Below are positions 8,240-16,554 of a DNA stretch of 64,000 nt, piece after piece. The notes under the pieces were generated by a model. The model did not search any database. It worked only from the letters and a program-made list of their open reading frames with translations, and was not told where the DNA came from. How positions within the stretch are numbered: the stretch's first letter is position 1; each line of letters opens with the position of its first letter. Position numbers and translations under genes: made by a program. This DNA comes from Mycolicibacterium sp. YH-1 (GTDB taxonomy: Bacteria > Actinomycetota > Actinomycetes > Mycobacteriales > Mycobacteriaceae). The DNA is taken from assembly GCF_022557175.1 (NCBI RefSeq), contig NZ_CP092915.1, forward strand, positions 1,054,001 through 1,118,000. The letters are read 5' to 3'.

Positions 8240-9658
8240 CTACGCCGGGGGCAGCGGTGCTTCGGGAAGAACCGCTGCGGGCGCAGGCGCCGGCACGGGA
8301 GCCCCGGGAGGCGGCGGCGGTCCGGCAGCCGGATCAATGGGGCCGAGTGGAACGTTCGGGCCCGGGGCCTGCTCGGGGTACGGCGTGTTCATGCCCCGCT
8401 GAGCGATACCCATGATCAGGGCTTCCTTGCCGCTGATCTCCTGGCTCTGCACGGCCTGCCACAGATCCTTGAGGTAGCTGACATTGGGGCGCTCGTTGCC
8501 CTGGGCGCTGGGGTCCATCGTCGACCCGGGGGGAAGCGCATCCGGGCTGGGGATGTGCGGGGTGCCCTCAGGCGGCGCGGGAAGGGTCCCGGGCACCGCC
8601 TGGTTGGCCGCCTCGGCGGCAGGTGCCGGGCTGTCCACGGCGTTCAGCGGCGCGAGCGGATCGGCCGCGGCTGCCGGCGCTGCGTCAGGTGCCGGCGGGA
8701 CGGGAGGCAGTGGCGGCGCGGGCAGCACGGGGTCGAGTGCGAGGTCACCCGCGTGCAGTGCCCAGACCTCAGGCTGCTCGACGGGGGCCGGTGCCTCCGG
8801 TGCGACGTCCCAGTTGGCTGCCTCGATCACCGGCGGTGCCGGTGGCGGGGGAAGCATCGGGTCGACAGGTGCGGGGGCGCCGACGGTCAGCGCGGGATCG
8901 ATCGGTGCGTCGAGCGGCATGACCGCCGGATCGACGGGCAGCGGGGCGTCCAGCGGCACGGCGCCCTCGGGAGGCGGCGGCGGGAGGTCGGGTGCCGGCG
9001 GCGGTGCGAGGGCCGGATCGACGGGCAGCGGGGCGTCCAGCGGCACGGCGCCCTCGGGGGGCGGCGGGGGAAGGTCGGGTGCCGGCGGCGGTGGTGGCGG
9101 AGCCTCCGGCAGCGGGGCGTCCAGCGGCACGAAGCCCTCAGGAGCCGGCGGCGGTGGCAGCTCGGGAGCCGGCGGGGCCGCGGGGACGGGTGCTGCCCAC
9201 AGCTCGGGAGCCGGCGGGGGCGGCAGTTCGCCGTTGATCTGGGGGTTGTCGAGAGGCTGCGGGGCATCGGCGAGGACATTGCGCGGTGTCGACGCGGAGA
9301 GCCCGCGGCCGCAGGTGGGCCATGCGCCGCGGCCCTGCGAGGCCAGCACGCGCTCAGCAACGGCGATCTGTTGGTCCTTGCTGGCAAGGTGCGCGGCGGG
9401 GGCGTACTCGCCACCGCCGTGGCCCGACCAGGTGCTGGGCGAGAACTGCAGCCCACCCTGGTAGCCGTTGCCGGTGTTGATGGCCCAGTTGCCACCGGAT
9501 TCACAACTTGCGACGGTGTCCCATTCTCCGTCGGTCGCAGCGCCTGCCTGTCCGGCGAGGGCAAGGCTGCCGCCGCCGATCACCGCGCCAGTGAAGGCGA
9601 TCTTGGCGACGCTTTTCGCAGTGGGGGATGCAGTTGGCTTACGGTGCCGTGCACTCAT
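8240..9658 (-). CDS. rpfA: Resuscitation-promoting factor RpfA
   Basis: A secreted peptidoglycan hydrolase of the Rpf family that helps dormant cells resume growth. The 472-residue precursor has a signal peptide (residues 1-41, ending [10 protein letters not shown]), then one Rpf domain (about 42-120) with the catalytic Glu53 in [10 protein letters not shown] and the disulfide-forming Cys52 and Cys116. The remaining 350 residues are Pro/Ala-rich and low complexity, with a 29-residue tandem repeat. The C-terminus carries an ordered-looking segment around [10 protein letters not shown]. The start is fixed by the signal peptide and by an AGAGGA ribosome site just upstream. It is preceded by a c-di-AMP riboswitch and a CRP-like site. 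It faces moaE tail to tail. Confidence 0.97.
   Translation of the reverse strand: MSARHRKPTASPTAKSVAKIAFTGAVIGGGSLALAGQAGAATDGEWDTVASCESGGNWAINTGNGYQGGLQFSPSTWSGHGGGEYAPAAHLASKDQQIAVAERVLASQGRGAWPTCGRGLSASTPRNVLADAPQPLDNPQINGELPPPPAPELWAAPVPAAPPAPELPPPPAPEGFVPLDAPLPEAPPPPPPAPDLPPPPPEGAVPLDAPLPVDPALAPPPAPDLPPPPPEGAVPLDAPLPVDPAVMPLDAPIDPALTVGAPAPVDPMLPPPPAPPVIEAANWDVAPEAPAPVEQPEVWALHAGDLALDPVLPAPPLPPVPPAPDAAPAAAADPLAPLNAVDSPAPAAEAANQAVPGTLPAPPEGTPHIPSPDALPPGSTMDPSAQGNERPNVSYLKDLWQAVQSQEISGKEALIMGIAQRGMNTPYPEQAPGPNVPLGPIDPAAGPPPPPGAPVPAPAPAAVLPEAPLPPA
8928..9094 (-). repeat. 87-bp tandem repeat inside rpfA
   Basis: Two adjacent near-identical copies with an 87-base period (starts at 8928 and 9015) encode a 29-residue unit built on [20 protein letters not shown]. 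Related but diverged units flank them. The frame is kept, so copy number can change without breaking the gene. Confidence 0.85.
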
Positions 9659-9674
9659 AGGTACAAGAAGTCCT

Positions 9675-9850
9675 CTCGTCCACGCCTACGAGGTCAGCTG
9701 TCGGGTTCGGGCTCAAGAGGTTGCCCGGCCGGCACGAGTGTCGGCTTCACCCCAAGGGATCGCATGCGATCCCTGGTCCTTATTGCTCGGTGGACCGGTT
9801 GGGTCCCCCGCCTCCATCCACGAAGTTGTTGTCAGCCGTGCCCAACGGAT
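9675..9850 (-). ncRNA. c-di-AMP riboswitch (ydaO-type) in the rpfA leader
   Basis: On the minus strand the leader contains the conserved ydaO core in order: GGGGGACCCAACC, then GGGGTGAAGCC after a GATCGCATGCGATC hairpin, then CCGAACCCGACAGCTGACC followed by TCGTAGGCGTGG. The last element is highly diagnostic of this class. The 3' end lies about 15 bases from the ribosome binding site of rpfA, so control of transcription elongation or translation is plausible. ydaO-type elements are known upstream of actinobacterial rpf genes. The outer boundaries are estimated by eye. Confidence 0.87.
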
Positions 9851-10073
9851 GGAAGTTCGGCGTAATCGGGCACAGCGGGCCACCCAATGGGGGTCAAGTG
9901 GCTTGGGGCCTGACGCTAACGGGTGGGCCCAGTCCCGTCACCTTTTGCCGCCCACGGCGTTTCCGGTTCTGGCAAATATTATGAGGACTTTAAAGGCGCA
10001 GGCCGCTCGGACGTTTCCCCTGGAGTTCAGACGCATAACTACTGGTGGTGGCCAGTTCGTGACCAATTCGTTA

Positions 10074-10089
10074 TGTGACGCAAATCACG
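10074..10089 (-). promoter_or_regulatory. CRP-like binding site upstream of rpfA
   Basis: The sequence TGTGACGCAAATCACG is one mismatch from the mycobacterial CRP consensus TGTGA-N6-TCACA. It lies about 415 bases upstream of the rpfA start and 2 bases beyond the end of moaD. Control of rpfA by the CRP homologue Rv3676 is established in M. tuberculosis. The stretch between this site and the riboswitch (about 9850-10070) must hold the promoter, but I could not settle on one pair of boxes. Confidence 0.75.
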
Positions 10090-10090
10090 A

Positions 10091-10342
10091 TTATCCACCG
10101 GCGAACGGTGGCAAGACATCGACCGTCTGATTTGTTACGAGCCGCGTGGTGCGATCCCGCACGGCGACGCCGTCGCAGAGGAACGAGCATCGGTCGAGCA
10201 CGCTGGCCAGGTCGGCGCTCCGGCCCCGCAGCGCGCCCACGAGGCCGTCAATCGTGGTGCCGGGGGCCAGGCCGAGCGTTTCCGACTCCGTGCCGGCAGC
10301 GGCGCGTGCGGCGGCGAAGTATCGAATGGTCACCTCAAGCAC
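10091..10342 (-). CDS. moaD: Molybdopterin synthase sulfur-carrier subunit (MoaD/ThiS family)
   Basis: An 83-residue ubiquitin-fold sulfur carrier. It begins VLEVTIRYFAAARAAAG and ends in the required diglycine (PPFAGG), the site of adenylation and thiocarboxylation. It is the small subunit of molybdopterin synthase with MoaE. The GTG start at 10342 lies two bases after the moaA stop; a longer reading frame upstream is only the shadow of moaA. Corresponds to moaD2 (Rv0868c). Confidence 0.93.
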   Translation of the reverse strand: MLEVTIRYFAAARAAAGTESETLGLAPGTTIDGLVGALRGRSADLASVLDRCSFLCDGVAVRDRTTRLVTNQTVDVLPPFAGG

Positions 10343-10344
10343 CG

Positions 10345-11406
10345 TCAGCCCCCGATCGCGCTCATGGGCCGATCCGGCTGGACGAAGCCGGGCTCGTTGA
10401 TGCCGTGCCCCGCGGGCTTGGCCCACATCGCGGCCCGCCAGGCACTCTCGATCGCATCGTCTGATCCGCCGGAGCGCAGTAGCCGCTTGAGATCGGTCTC
10501 CTCGGTGGAGAACAGGCAGCTTCGGATCTGACCGTCGGCGGTGAGGCGGGTGCGGTCGCATGCCGAACAGAAGGACTCCGACACCGACGCGATGACGCCG
10601 ACCGTGGCTGGCCCACCGTCGACCCGCCACAGCTGCGCGGGGGCGGATCCTCGGGGCTCGCTGTCGGGCTGCAGATCGAAGTGGCGGCGCAGCGCGCCGA
10701 GGATGTCGGCGCCGGTGATGTTCTCGTCGCGGCGCCACAGGTGCTCGGCGTCCAGCGGCATCTGCTCGATGATGCGCAACTGATAGCCGTGCAGCAGGCA
10801 GAACCTCAACAGTTGCACCGCGTCATCGAGTCCCGTCACGGGATCCAGCACTGCGTTGACCTTCACCGGTGCGAGGCCCGCGGCCGCTGCGGCGGCGAGC
10901 CCCTCGAGGACGTCGGTGAGCCGGTCACGCCGGGTGATGTGGGTGAACCGCGCGGCGTCCACGGTGTCCAGCGAGACGTTCACCCGGTCCAGGCCTGCCG
11001 CCTTGAGCCTCGCCGCCCGACGGGCCAGCGCGACGCCGTTGGTGGTCAACGCGATCTGGGGCCGGGGCTGCAGTGCTGCCGCCGCGGCGATCACTTCCTC
11101 CAGGTGGTTCGACACCAGGGGCTCACCGCCGGTGAACCGCACGTTGGTGATGCCGAGGCGTGTGACGGCGATGCCCAGCAGCCTGGCCAGTTCGGCCGCG
11201 GTCAGCAGCTGCTCCCCGGGAAGCCAGTCGAGCCCCTCGGCGGGCATGCAGTAGGTGCAGCGCAGGTTGCAGCGGTCGGTGAGGCTGACGCGCAGGTCTT
11301 TGGCCGCGCGCCCAAAGGTGTCGAGCAGGGGGCCGTCGGCCGGCGCCTCGGACGCCGGTCCGCGGGGGCGCTGCACCGTTGGCAGCCCGAGATTGGTCGG
11401 AGTCAT
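10345..11406 (-). CDS. moaA: GTP 3',8-cyclase MoaA
   Basis: A 353-residue radical SAM enzyme that converts GTP to the 3',8-cyclo intermediate used by MoaC. The N-terminal cluster motif is CNLRCTYCMPAEG (CxxxCxxC). The C-terminal second 4Fe-4S site is in SESFCSACDRTRLTADGQIR, with a third cysteine in RSCLFS. NVRFTGGEPLV is the SAM-binding GGEP element. The C-terminus ends in glycines (AIGG), as usual in this family. The ATG overlaps the yccF stop as ATGA, so moaA is coupled to yccF upstream and to moaD downstream. Confidence 0.96.
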   Translation of the reverse strand: MTPTNLGLPTVQRPRGPASEAPADGPLLDTFGRAAKDLRVSLTDRCNLRCTYCMPAEGLDWLPGEQLLTAAELARLLGIAVTRLGITNVRFTGGEPLVSNHLEEVIAAAAALQPRPQIALTTNGVALARRAARLKAAGLDRVNVSLDTVDAARFTHITRRDRLTDVLEGLAAAAAAGLAPVKVNAVLDPVTGLDDAVQLLRFCLLHGYQLRIIEQMPLDAEHLWRRDENITGADILGALRRHFDLQPDSEPRGSAPAQLWRVDGGPATVGVIASVSESFCSACDRTRLTADGQIRSCLFSTEETDLKRLLRSGGSDDAIESAWRAAMWAKPAGHGINEPGFVQPDRPMSAIGG

Positions 11407-11807
11407 GCTGACGCTCCTAGGCGGCCCGACGCGACGTCGGCGGGGACGATCTCCTTGCCGAGCGGGAACAGCGAGACCGGGATCAGTTTCAGATTCGCCA
11501 GTGCCAGCGGGATTCCGATGATGGTGATCGCCATTGCAATGGCGGTCAGGACGTGGCCGATGGCCAGCCAGATACCCGCCACGATGACCCAGATGACGTT
11601 GCCTATCAGCGCACCGGGACGGGGGCCGGGCTTGTCGACCACGCTGTAGCCGAACGGCCACAGCGCGTAGACGCCGATGCGGAACGCGGCGAAGCCGAAG
11701 GGGATGGTGACGATGAGGATGAAGCAGATGATCCCCGCGAGGAAGTAACCCAGCGCTAGCCACAGGCCGCCGAAGATCAACCAGATGACGTTCAGTATCA
11801 GGCGCAT
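11403..11807 (-). CDS. YccF-family inner membrane protein
   Basis: A 134-residue membrane protein with two copies of the YccF domain. The first copy starts NVIWLIFGGLWLALGYFLAG and the second NVIWVIVAGIWLAIGHVLTA, each followed by a hydrophobic IPFG/IPLA turn. Function is unknown. It corresponds to Rv0870c and leads the yccF-moaA-moaD operon through a 4-base overlap with moaA. A GGAGGAAGAC-like ribosome site precedes the ATG. Confidence 0.88.
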   Translation of the reverse strand: MRLILNVIWLIFGGLWLALGYFLAGIICFILIVTIPFGFAAFRIGVYALWPFGYSVVDKPGPRPGALIGNVIWVIVAGIWLAIGHVLTAIAMAITIIGIPLALANLKLIPVSLFPLGKEIVPADVASGRLGASA

Positions 11808-11965
11808 TGTCTTCCTCCAGCGGTGGTTCTCAGGCTACCGACCAAAGGGGTCGCTGGCCGTGGCGGCGTCCGAGTAGGATCGTCGGCATTCGCGTCCTGC
11901 CTAGGCGGGACGCGTTAATGATGTTATTGATGATGTCCAGCGAGATGACGAGCGGGTGAACTCCA

Positions 11966-12382
11966 GTGCCGACCGGCAAGGTTAAGTGGTACAACGCCGA
12001 CAAGGGTTACGGCTTCCTTTCCCAAGAAGAGGGCGAGGACGTCTATGTCGGTTCGTCGGCCCTGCCGTCGGGTGTCGAGGAACTCAAGCCCGGCCAAAAG
12101 GTCGAGTTCGGCATCGCCGCGGGACGACGCGGGCCCCAGGCGCTGAGCGTCAAGGTGCTCGATCCGCCACCGAGCCTGACCCGCACGCGCCGTGAGGCCG
12201 CCTCATCGGCCGTCGAGCGCAAGCACACCCCCGATGAGCTGCACGGAATGGTCGAGGACATGATCACGCTGCTCGAGGGAGCGGTGCAGCCCGAGCTGCG
12301 CAAGGGGCGTTACCCCGACCGCAAGATCGCGCGCCGGGTGTCCGAGGTGGTCAAGGCCGTCGCGCAGGAACTCGACGCCTAG
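11966..12382 (+). CDS. cspB: Cold-shock-domain protein, CspB type with C-terminal extension
   Basis: A 138-residue RNA/DNA-binding protein. Residues 1-65 form a cold-shock domain: [17 protein letters not shown] contains RNP1 and [13 protein letters not shown] replaces the usual VFVHFSAI as RNP2. The remaining half is a helical extension ([20 protein letters not shown]) not present in the short 67-residue CspA type; this is the Rv0871 architecture. The GTG start puts MPTGKVKW at the N-terminus, as in orthologues. Confidence 0.9.
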   Translation: MPTGKVKWYNADKGYGFLSQEEGEDVYVGSSALPSGVEELKPGQKVEFGIAAGRRGPQALSVKVLDPPPSLTRTRREAASSAVERKHTPDELHGMVEDMITLLEGAVQPELRKGRYPDRKIARRVSEVVKAVAQELDA

Positions 12383-12392
12383 GTCTGTTGTC

Positions 12393-12455
12393 CGCCGAAC
12401 GTGAAGAAATGTGCGAACTCGCGCTGATTTCTCACACACGAGTTCACGTTCGGCG
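12393..12455. repeat. Intergenic palindrome with 13-bp perfect arms
   Basis: The arms CGCCGAACGTGAA (12393-12405) and TTCACGTTCGGCG (12443-12455) are perfect inverted repeats. Inside them are shorter complementary pieces, AGAAAT/ATTTCT. There is no T-run after the hairpin, so it is not a standard intrinsic terminator. It looks like a dispersed extragenic palindrome; I infer this from form only. Confidence 0.7.
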
Positions 12456-12470
12456 CGCAAGACTGGGCGG

Positions 12471-13475
12471 GTGAGCTACGTGAACCCCAAGGGCGAGTTC
12501 TCCCGAGACACCAACTACATCTCCACCCGCATCACCGCCGACGGCAGCGACGGCTATCCCGTCGAGCCGGGCAGATACCGCCTGGTGGTCGCCAGGGCCT
12601 GCCCGTGGGCGAACCGCGCGATCATCGTCCGGCGCCTGCTGGGGCTGGAAGACGTACTGTCCATTGGGTTCTGCGGGCCGACGCATGACCAGCGGTCCTG
12701 GACATTCGACCTGGACCCCGGCGGTGTGGACCCGGTGCTGCGGATTCCGCGACTGCAGGACGCCTACTTCAAGCGTGATCCGCAGTACCCGAAGGGCATC
12801 ACGGTGCCGGCGATCGTCGACGTGCCCACCGGAGCGGTCGTCACCAACGACTTCGCCCAGATGACGCTTGACCTGTCGACGGAGTGGACGGCGTATCACC
12901 GCGACGGTGCGCCCAAGCTCTACCCCGAACCGCTGCGCGCCGAGATCGATGAGGTCGCCAAGCGCGTCTACACCGAGGTCAACAACGGTGTCTATCGGTG
13001 TGGCTTCGCCGGTTCACAGGAGGCGTACGACGCCGCCTACGACCGACTGTTCACCGCTCTGGACTGGCTCACCGAGCGGCTGAGTGATCAGCGATATCTG
13101 GTGGGGGACACCATCACCGAGGCCGACGTGCGGCTGTTCACCACGCTGGCGCGCTTCGATCCCGTCTATCACGGCCACTTCAAGTGCAATCGGGCCAAGC
13201 TCGCCGAGATGCCGGTGTTGTGGGCGTACGCGCGAGATCTGTTCCAGACGCCCGGGTTCGGCGACACCGTGGACTTCGTGCAGATCAAGGCGCACTACTA
13301 CATCGTGCACGCCGACATCAACCCGACCCGCATCGTGCCCAAGGGGCCCGAGCTGGCCGACTGGCTCGACCCGCACGGCCGAGAGGCGTTGGGCGGCAGG
13401 CCGTTCGGTGACGGCACCCCACCTGGGCCGACGCGCGAGGGTGAGCGCGTGCCCGAGGGGCACGGGGCCGGCTAG
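12471..13475 (+). CDS. Xi-class glutathione S-transferase-like protein (glutathionyl-hydroquinone reductase family)
   Basis: A 334-residue protein of the Xi-class GST (YqjG/ECM4) family. The N-terminal thioredoxin fold carries the catalytic motif RACPWANRA with Cys44. It then shows NFAQ-like TNDFAQMTLDL and the C-terminal helical domain with GDTITEADVRLFTTLARFDPVYHGHFKCN, all typical of this family. Characterised members reductively deglutathionylate glutathionyl-hydroquinones. Mycobacteria use mycothiol, so the natural thiol is unclear. The GTG start at 12471 follows the palindromic repeat. The gene replaces fadE10 relative to the M. tuberculosis order. Confidence 0.88.
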   Translation: MSYVNPKGEFSRDTNYISTRITADGSDGYPVEPGRYRLVVARACPWANRAIIVRRLLGLEDVLSIGFCGPTHDQRSWTFDLDPGGVDPVLRIPRLQDAYFKRDPQYPKGITVPAIVDVPTGAVVTNDFAQMTLDLSTEWTAYHRDGAPKLYPEPLRAEIDEVAKRVYTEVNNGVYRCGFAGSQEAYDAAYDRLFTALDWLTERLSDQRYLVGDTITEADVRLFTTLARFDPVYHGHFKCNRAKLAEMPVLWAYARDLFQTPGFGDTVDFVQIKAHYYIVHADINPTRIVPKGPELADWLDPHGREALGGRPFGDGTPPGPTREGERVPEGHGAG

Positions 13476-13960
13476 GACCAGACGGTCCGGACGGACCACT
13501 CGGCGTGCGGCCACGGGAACTGGTTGTCCTGCTCGTCGCGCACCAGGGTGGGCAGCATCACCGCGATGCCGGTGAGCCTGCCGCGGTGCGGGTCGACGGT
13601 CGGGATGGTCACCGCGATCTTGCTGTCCGGCCGGAACTCCTGGGTGTCCTCGGACTTCCCGTCCTCGTAGGACCGCAGCAGCACCCACGGGGCACGCGCG
13701 ATGGCCGGGGGCACCGAGAGTTGCACGGGATCACCCGACGAGACGTTGAGCTCGCCGACGGTCTCGGGGATATCGCAGCGGTTGAGGTCGTAGACGTCGC
13801 AGTAGCGGTACGGCCCGACGCGCGCCAACTGGCCGTGCGTGTACGCGCTGATCTCGGGATGCCCGGCGTGGTGACCGCGGCTGAGCTGCCAGATCAACAC
13901 CGCCGTGGCCGCCGTGGCCAGCACCGCCACTACGCCCAGGACCGCGATGACCTTCTTCAC
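13472..13960 (-). CDS. DUF2771-like exported protein (Rv0875c-like)
   Basis: A 162-residue protein with one N-terminal hydrophobic segment (VIAVLGVVAVLATAATAVLI) that is a signal anchor or signal peptide, then an extracytoplasmic domain with a cysteine pair (YRYCDVYDLNRCDIPE). Position and length match Rv0875c. I place it in DUF2771 from memory of that family. Function is unknown. Its ATG overlaps the stop of the upstream MFS gene by four bases, indicating co-translation. Confidence 0.8.
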   Translation of the reverse strand: MKKVIAVLGVVAVLATAATAVLIWQLSRGHHAGHPEISAYTHGQLARVGPYRYCDVYDLNRCDIPETVGELNVSSGDPVQLSVPPAIARAPWVLLRSYEDGKSEDTQEFRPDSKIAVTIPTVDPHRGRLTGIAVMLPTLVRDEQDNQFPWPHAEWSVRTVWS

Positions 13961-15669
13961 TTTCGGGACACCGGCGCCGAGTTCATCCGTCCGCCCTCCT
14001 GGTTGGCCAGTACTGGGCGGTTACCGCCGAAGCCTGGGATTAGCGAGTCGCCGTTGTAGCTCACCAACGTCTGGGCCAGGCCGAGGATGAGCACGGCGGT
14101 TATCGCGGTGAACCCTACCCACAGGTCGGTGTAGATCAGCACGCCCATCGCGCCGCCGGACACCCAGCCCAACTGCAGCAGGGACTCCGAGCGGCCGAAT
14201 GCCGAGGCACGGGACTCCTCGGGCAGGTCATCCTGCAGTGAGGCGTCCAGCGAGGCCTTGGCCACCGCGCTCGCTCCCGACGTGACCAGCGTGGCGAACG
14301 CGGCGACGTACAGGTTGCCGGTGACCGCGGTCAACAGCGCCACGGCGGTCACCGCGGTCACCGCACGCACCACCAGCTTCGCGGGATGGCCGAGACGCAT
14401 GCGCGCGCTGGCGAAGTTGCCCGCGAAGTTTCCGATGGCCGCGGCCGCGCCGATCAGCCCCAGGATGCGCAACTGCTCCCACCCGCTGGCGTCGTGGGAC
14501 TTGGCGACGAAGGCCGGATAGAGGAACAGGAACCCGACCATGACCTTGATGGTGACGTTGCCCCACAACGAGGTGATGATGTTGCGGCCCATGGGTTGTC
14601 GGGCGGGCTTGCCGGGCTTGACGGGGTGGCCGTCGACGGTCCGGCCGAGCTTCTCGGTGGGGCCGTGATAGCTGAAGGTGGTGGGCACCTCACCCTCGGT
14701 GACCTCCACCCACTTCGGTATCCGCATCGAAAGCACCGCGCCGGCCACCGTCACCGCGACCATGACGTAGAGGGCGCCGGGCAGTCCGAACATGTTGAAC
14801 AGATACTCCACGCCCGCGGCGATGGCCCCGCCCACGATGGTGCCGCCCAGCAGCCCGAACACGGTCAGCCGCGAGTTCACCCGAACCAGGTCGATGCTCG
14901 GTGGCAGCACGCGGGGCGTCATCGCGCTGCGCAGCACGCTGAACGACTTCGACGACACCATGGCCCCGAGAGCACAGGGGTAGAGCACCCAGGACGGGAA
15001 GCTGCCGTTGGCGCCGTCGTAGTTGGCGATGAGCACAACGGCCAGCACGGTGCGCAATCCGAATGACAACGCCAGCGCGACGCGACGGCCGTGCTGAAGT
15101 CGGTCCAGCGCGGGACCGATCAGCGGGGCGATGATGGCGAACGGGGCGATGGTGATCAGTAGGTAGAGCGCGACCTTGCCCTTGCTCTCCCCGGAGGCGG
15201 CGGCGAAGAACAGGGTGTTGGCCAGCGCGACAGCCATCGCGGAGTCGGCCGCGAAGTTGGCCATCACGGGATATGTCAGCGCGGTCAGCCCGGACTTGTC
15301 AGCGCCGTCGGCGGTCGCCGCACGATGGAATAGGCCGTACGCCTTGGATCCGATCTCGCGGCTGCGCTGTGCGGCCGCCCGGGTGACCGTGACGCGCTGA
15401 CCGGCGCTCTGGCCCACGCCGGCGCGCGGCGAGTCGGAGTAGCGCTCGTAGCTCTGCTGGCTCTGGGGTTCGTCGAGCGGTGGCAGCCAGCGATTCGCGC
15501 TCTCCGACGATGGATTTCGACGGGTCCGACGTCGGTACTCGGCGTCGCCGCTGGGGTAGTTGGCCATCCCCGGGTGTTCGGTGCCACGGTCGGTGGGCGG
15601 CCGGGGCGGGTGGTACTGGTGATGCCGCGGGTCCCCCTGATCGGCGGGGTCATGACGCGGTCCGTTCAC
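13957..15669 (-). CDS. MFS-type membrane transporter (Rv0876c-like)
   Basis: A 570-residue membrane protein. A polar, Pro/Arg-rich cytoplasmic N-terminus of about 110 residues precedes a 12-helix major facilitator body starting near LTALTYPVMANFAADSAMAV. The middle loop (SYHGPTEKLGRTVDGHPVKP) separates the two halves. The C-terminus reads FGGNRPVLANQEGGRMNS. Substrate is unknown. Several ATG/GTG codons in the N-terminal tail (for example MANYPSGDAEYRRR, 34 residues in) could be the true start. It is coupled by ATGA overlap to the exported protein downstream. Confidence 0.82.
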   Translation of the reverse strand: MNGPRHDPADQGDPRHHQYHPPRPPTDRGTEHPGMANYPSGDAEYRRRTRRNPSSESANRWLPPLDEPQSQQSYERYSDSPRAGVGQSAGQRVTVTRAAAQRSREIGSKAYGLFHRAATADGADKSGLTALTYPVMANFAADSAMAVALANTLFFAAASGESKGKVALYLLITIAPFAIIAPLIGPALDRLQHGRRVALALSFGLRTVLAVVLIANYDGANGSFPSWVLYPCALGAMVSSKSFSVLRSAMTPRVLPPSIDLVRVNSRLTVFGLLGGTIVGGAIAAGVEYLFNMFGLPGALYVMVAVTVAGAVLSMRIPKWVEVTEGEVPTTFSYHGPTEKLGRTVDGHPVKPGKPARQPMGRNIITSLWGNVTIKVMVGFLFLYPAFVAKSHDASGWEQLRILGLIGAAAAIGNFAGNFASARMRLGHPAKLVVRAVTAVTAVALLTAVTGNLYVAAFATLVTSGASAVAKASLDASLQDDLPEESRASAFGRSESLLQLGWVSGGAMGVLIYTDLWVGFTAITAVLILGLAQTLVSYNGDSLIPGFGGNRPVLANQEGGRMNSAPVSRK

Positions 15670-15758
15670 ACTCTCGATTGTTCCCCATGCACCAGACAGC
15701 CGCCCGCAGGGCAGCCGGTGTGGCTTTGCTCGCCCTGCGTCAGGCAGAATCGACTGTG

Positions 15759-16553
15759 ATGGACAGCATGACCGAACCCGCCGAGCTCGACTCCGCAGCC
15801 GCTTCGCCGATCAACTCGGTGGATCTCACCGCGGTGCTGATGGGCGCCGTGGACTTGGCGCGTTCCGCGATCGTCGACGCCTCGGGGGAGGCAGCCGAGG
15901 ATCAGGTCGGCGAATACCTCGGCGCGAGCTTCGACGATCCGACCGCCGCCACGCACCGCTTCCTCGCGAACATGCCGGGTTATCAGGGCTGGCAGTGGGC
16001 CGTGGTGGTGGCCGCGTATCCGGGCGCCGACCACGCGACGGTCAGCGAGGTCGTGCTGGTTCCAGGGCCGACGGCGCTGTTGGCGCCGAAGTGGGTCCCG
16101 TGGCACGACCGCGTGCAGCCGGGCGACCTGGGCCCCGGTGATCTGCTGGCACCGCCGCCCAACGATCCCCGTCTGGTGCCGGGGTTCCTGTCCTCGGGTG
16201 ACGAGGAACTCGACGAACTCGCTGGCGAGATCGGCCTTGGCCGCAAGCAGGTGCTCAGCGATCTGGGCCGCGTCGAGTCGGCGCAGCGTTGGTACGAGGG
16301 CGACTACGGGCCGGGATCGGCGATGGCCAAGTCCACCCGCAAGGTGTGCCGCGACTGCGGTTTCTATCTCCCGCTGGCCGGATCACTGGGCAGGATGTTC
16401 GGTGTGTGTGCCAACGACATGTCGGCCGACGGACACGTGGTGGCCGACGAGTACGGCTGTGGTGCGCACTCGGACACACCGCCTGCCGCGCAGATCGGCT
16501 CGCCGCTGTTCGAGCCATTCGACGACGGCGTCATCGAACTCACCGACCCGTAG
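15759..16553 (+). CDS. DUF3027 protein (Rv0877-like)
   Basis: A 264-residue actinobacterial protein of unknown function, matching Rv0877 in length and position. The core includes GYQGWQWAVVVAAYPG and ALLAPKWVPWHDRVQPGDLG. A zinc-binding-like CRDCGFYLPL...CAND segment lies near the C-terminus together with a late YGCGAHSD, giving four cysteines. I used the ATG at 15759; the GTG three bases before it, or the ATG at 15768, are equally possible. It is divergent from the MFS gene. Confidence 0.82.
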   Translation: MDSMTEPAELDSAAASPINSVDLTAVLMGAVDLARSAIVDASGEAAEDQVGEYLGASFDDPTAATHRFLANMPGYQGWQWAVVVAAYPGADHATVSEVVLVPGPTALLAPKWVPWHDRVQPGDLGPGDLLAPPPNDPRLVPGFLSSGDEELDELAGEIGLGRKQVLSDLGRVESAQRWYEGDYGPGSAMAKSTRKVCRDCGFYLPLAGSLGRMFGVCANDMSADGHVVADEYGCGAHSDTPPAAQIGSPLFEPFDDGVIELTDP

Positions 16554-16554
16554 G

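Noticed and set aside
8484..9464. Long plus-strand open frame opposite rpfA encoding a Gly/Ala/Ser-rich protein resembling a PE_PGRS tail
   Set aside because: It is the antisense of the proline-rich repeats of rpfA. It has no PE domain, signal or ribosome site, and the rpfA frame has strong homology support.
12393..12455. Intrinsic terminator after the cold-shock gene
   Set aside because: The stem is strong, but it lacks a T-run and the loop is long; I list it as a repeat instead.
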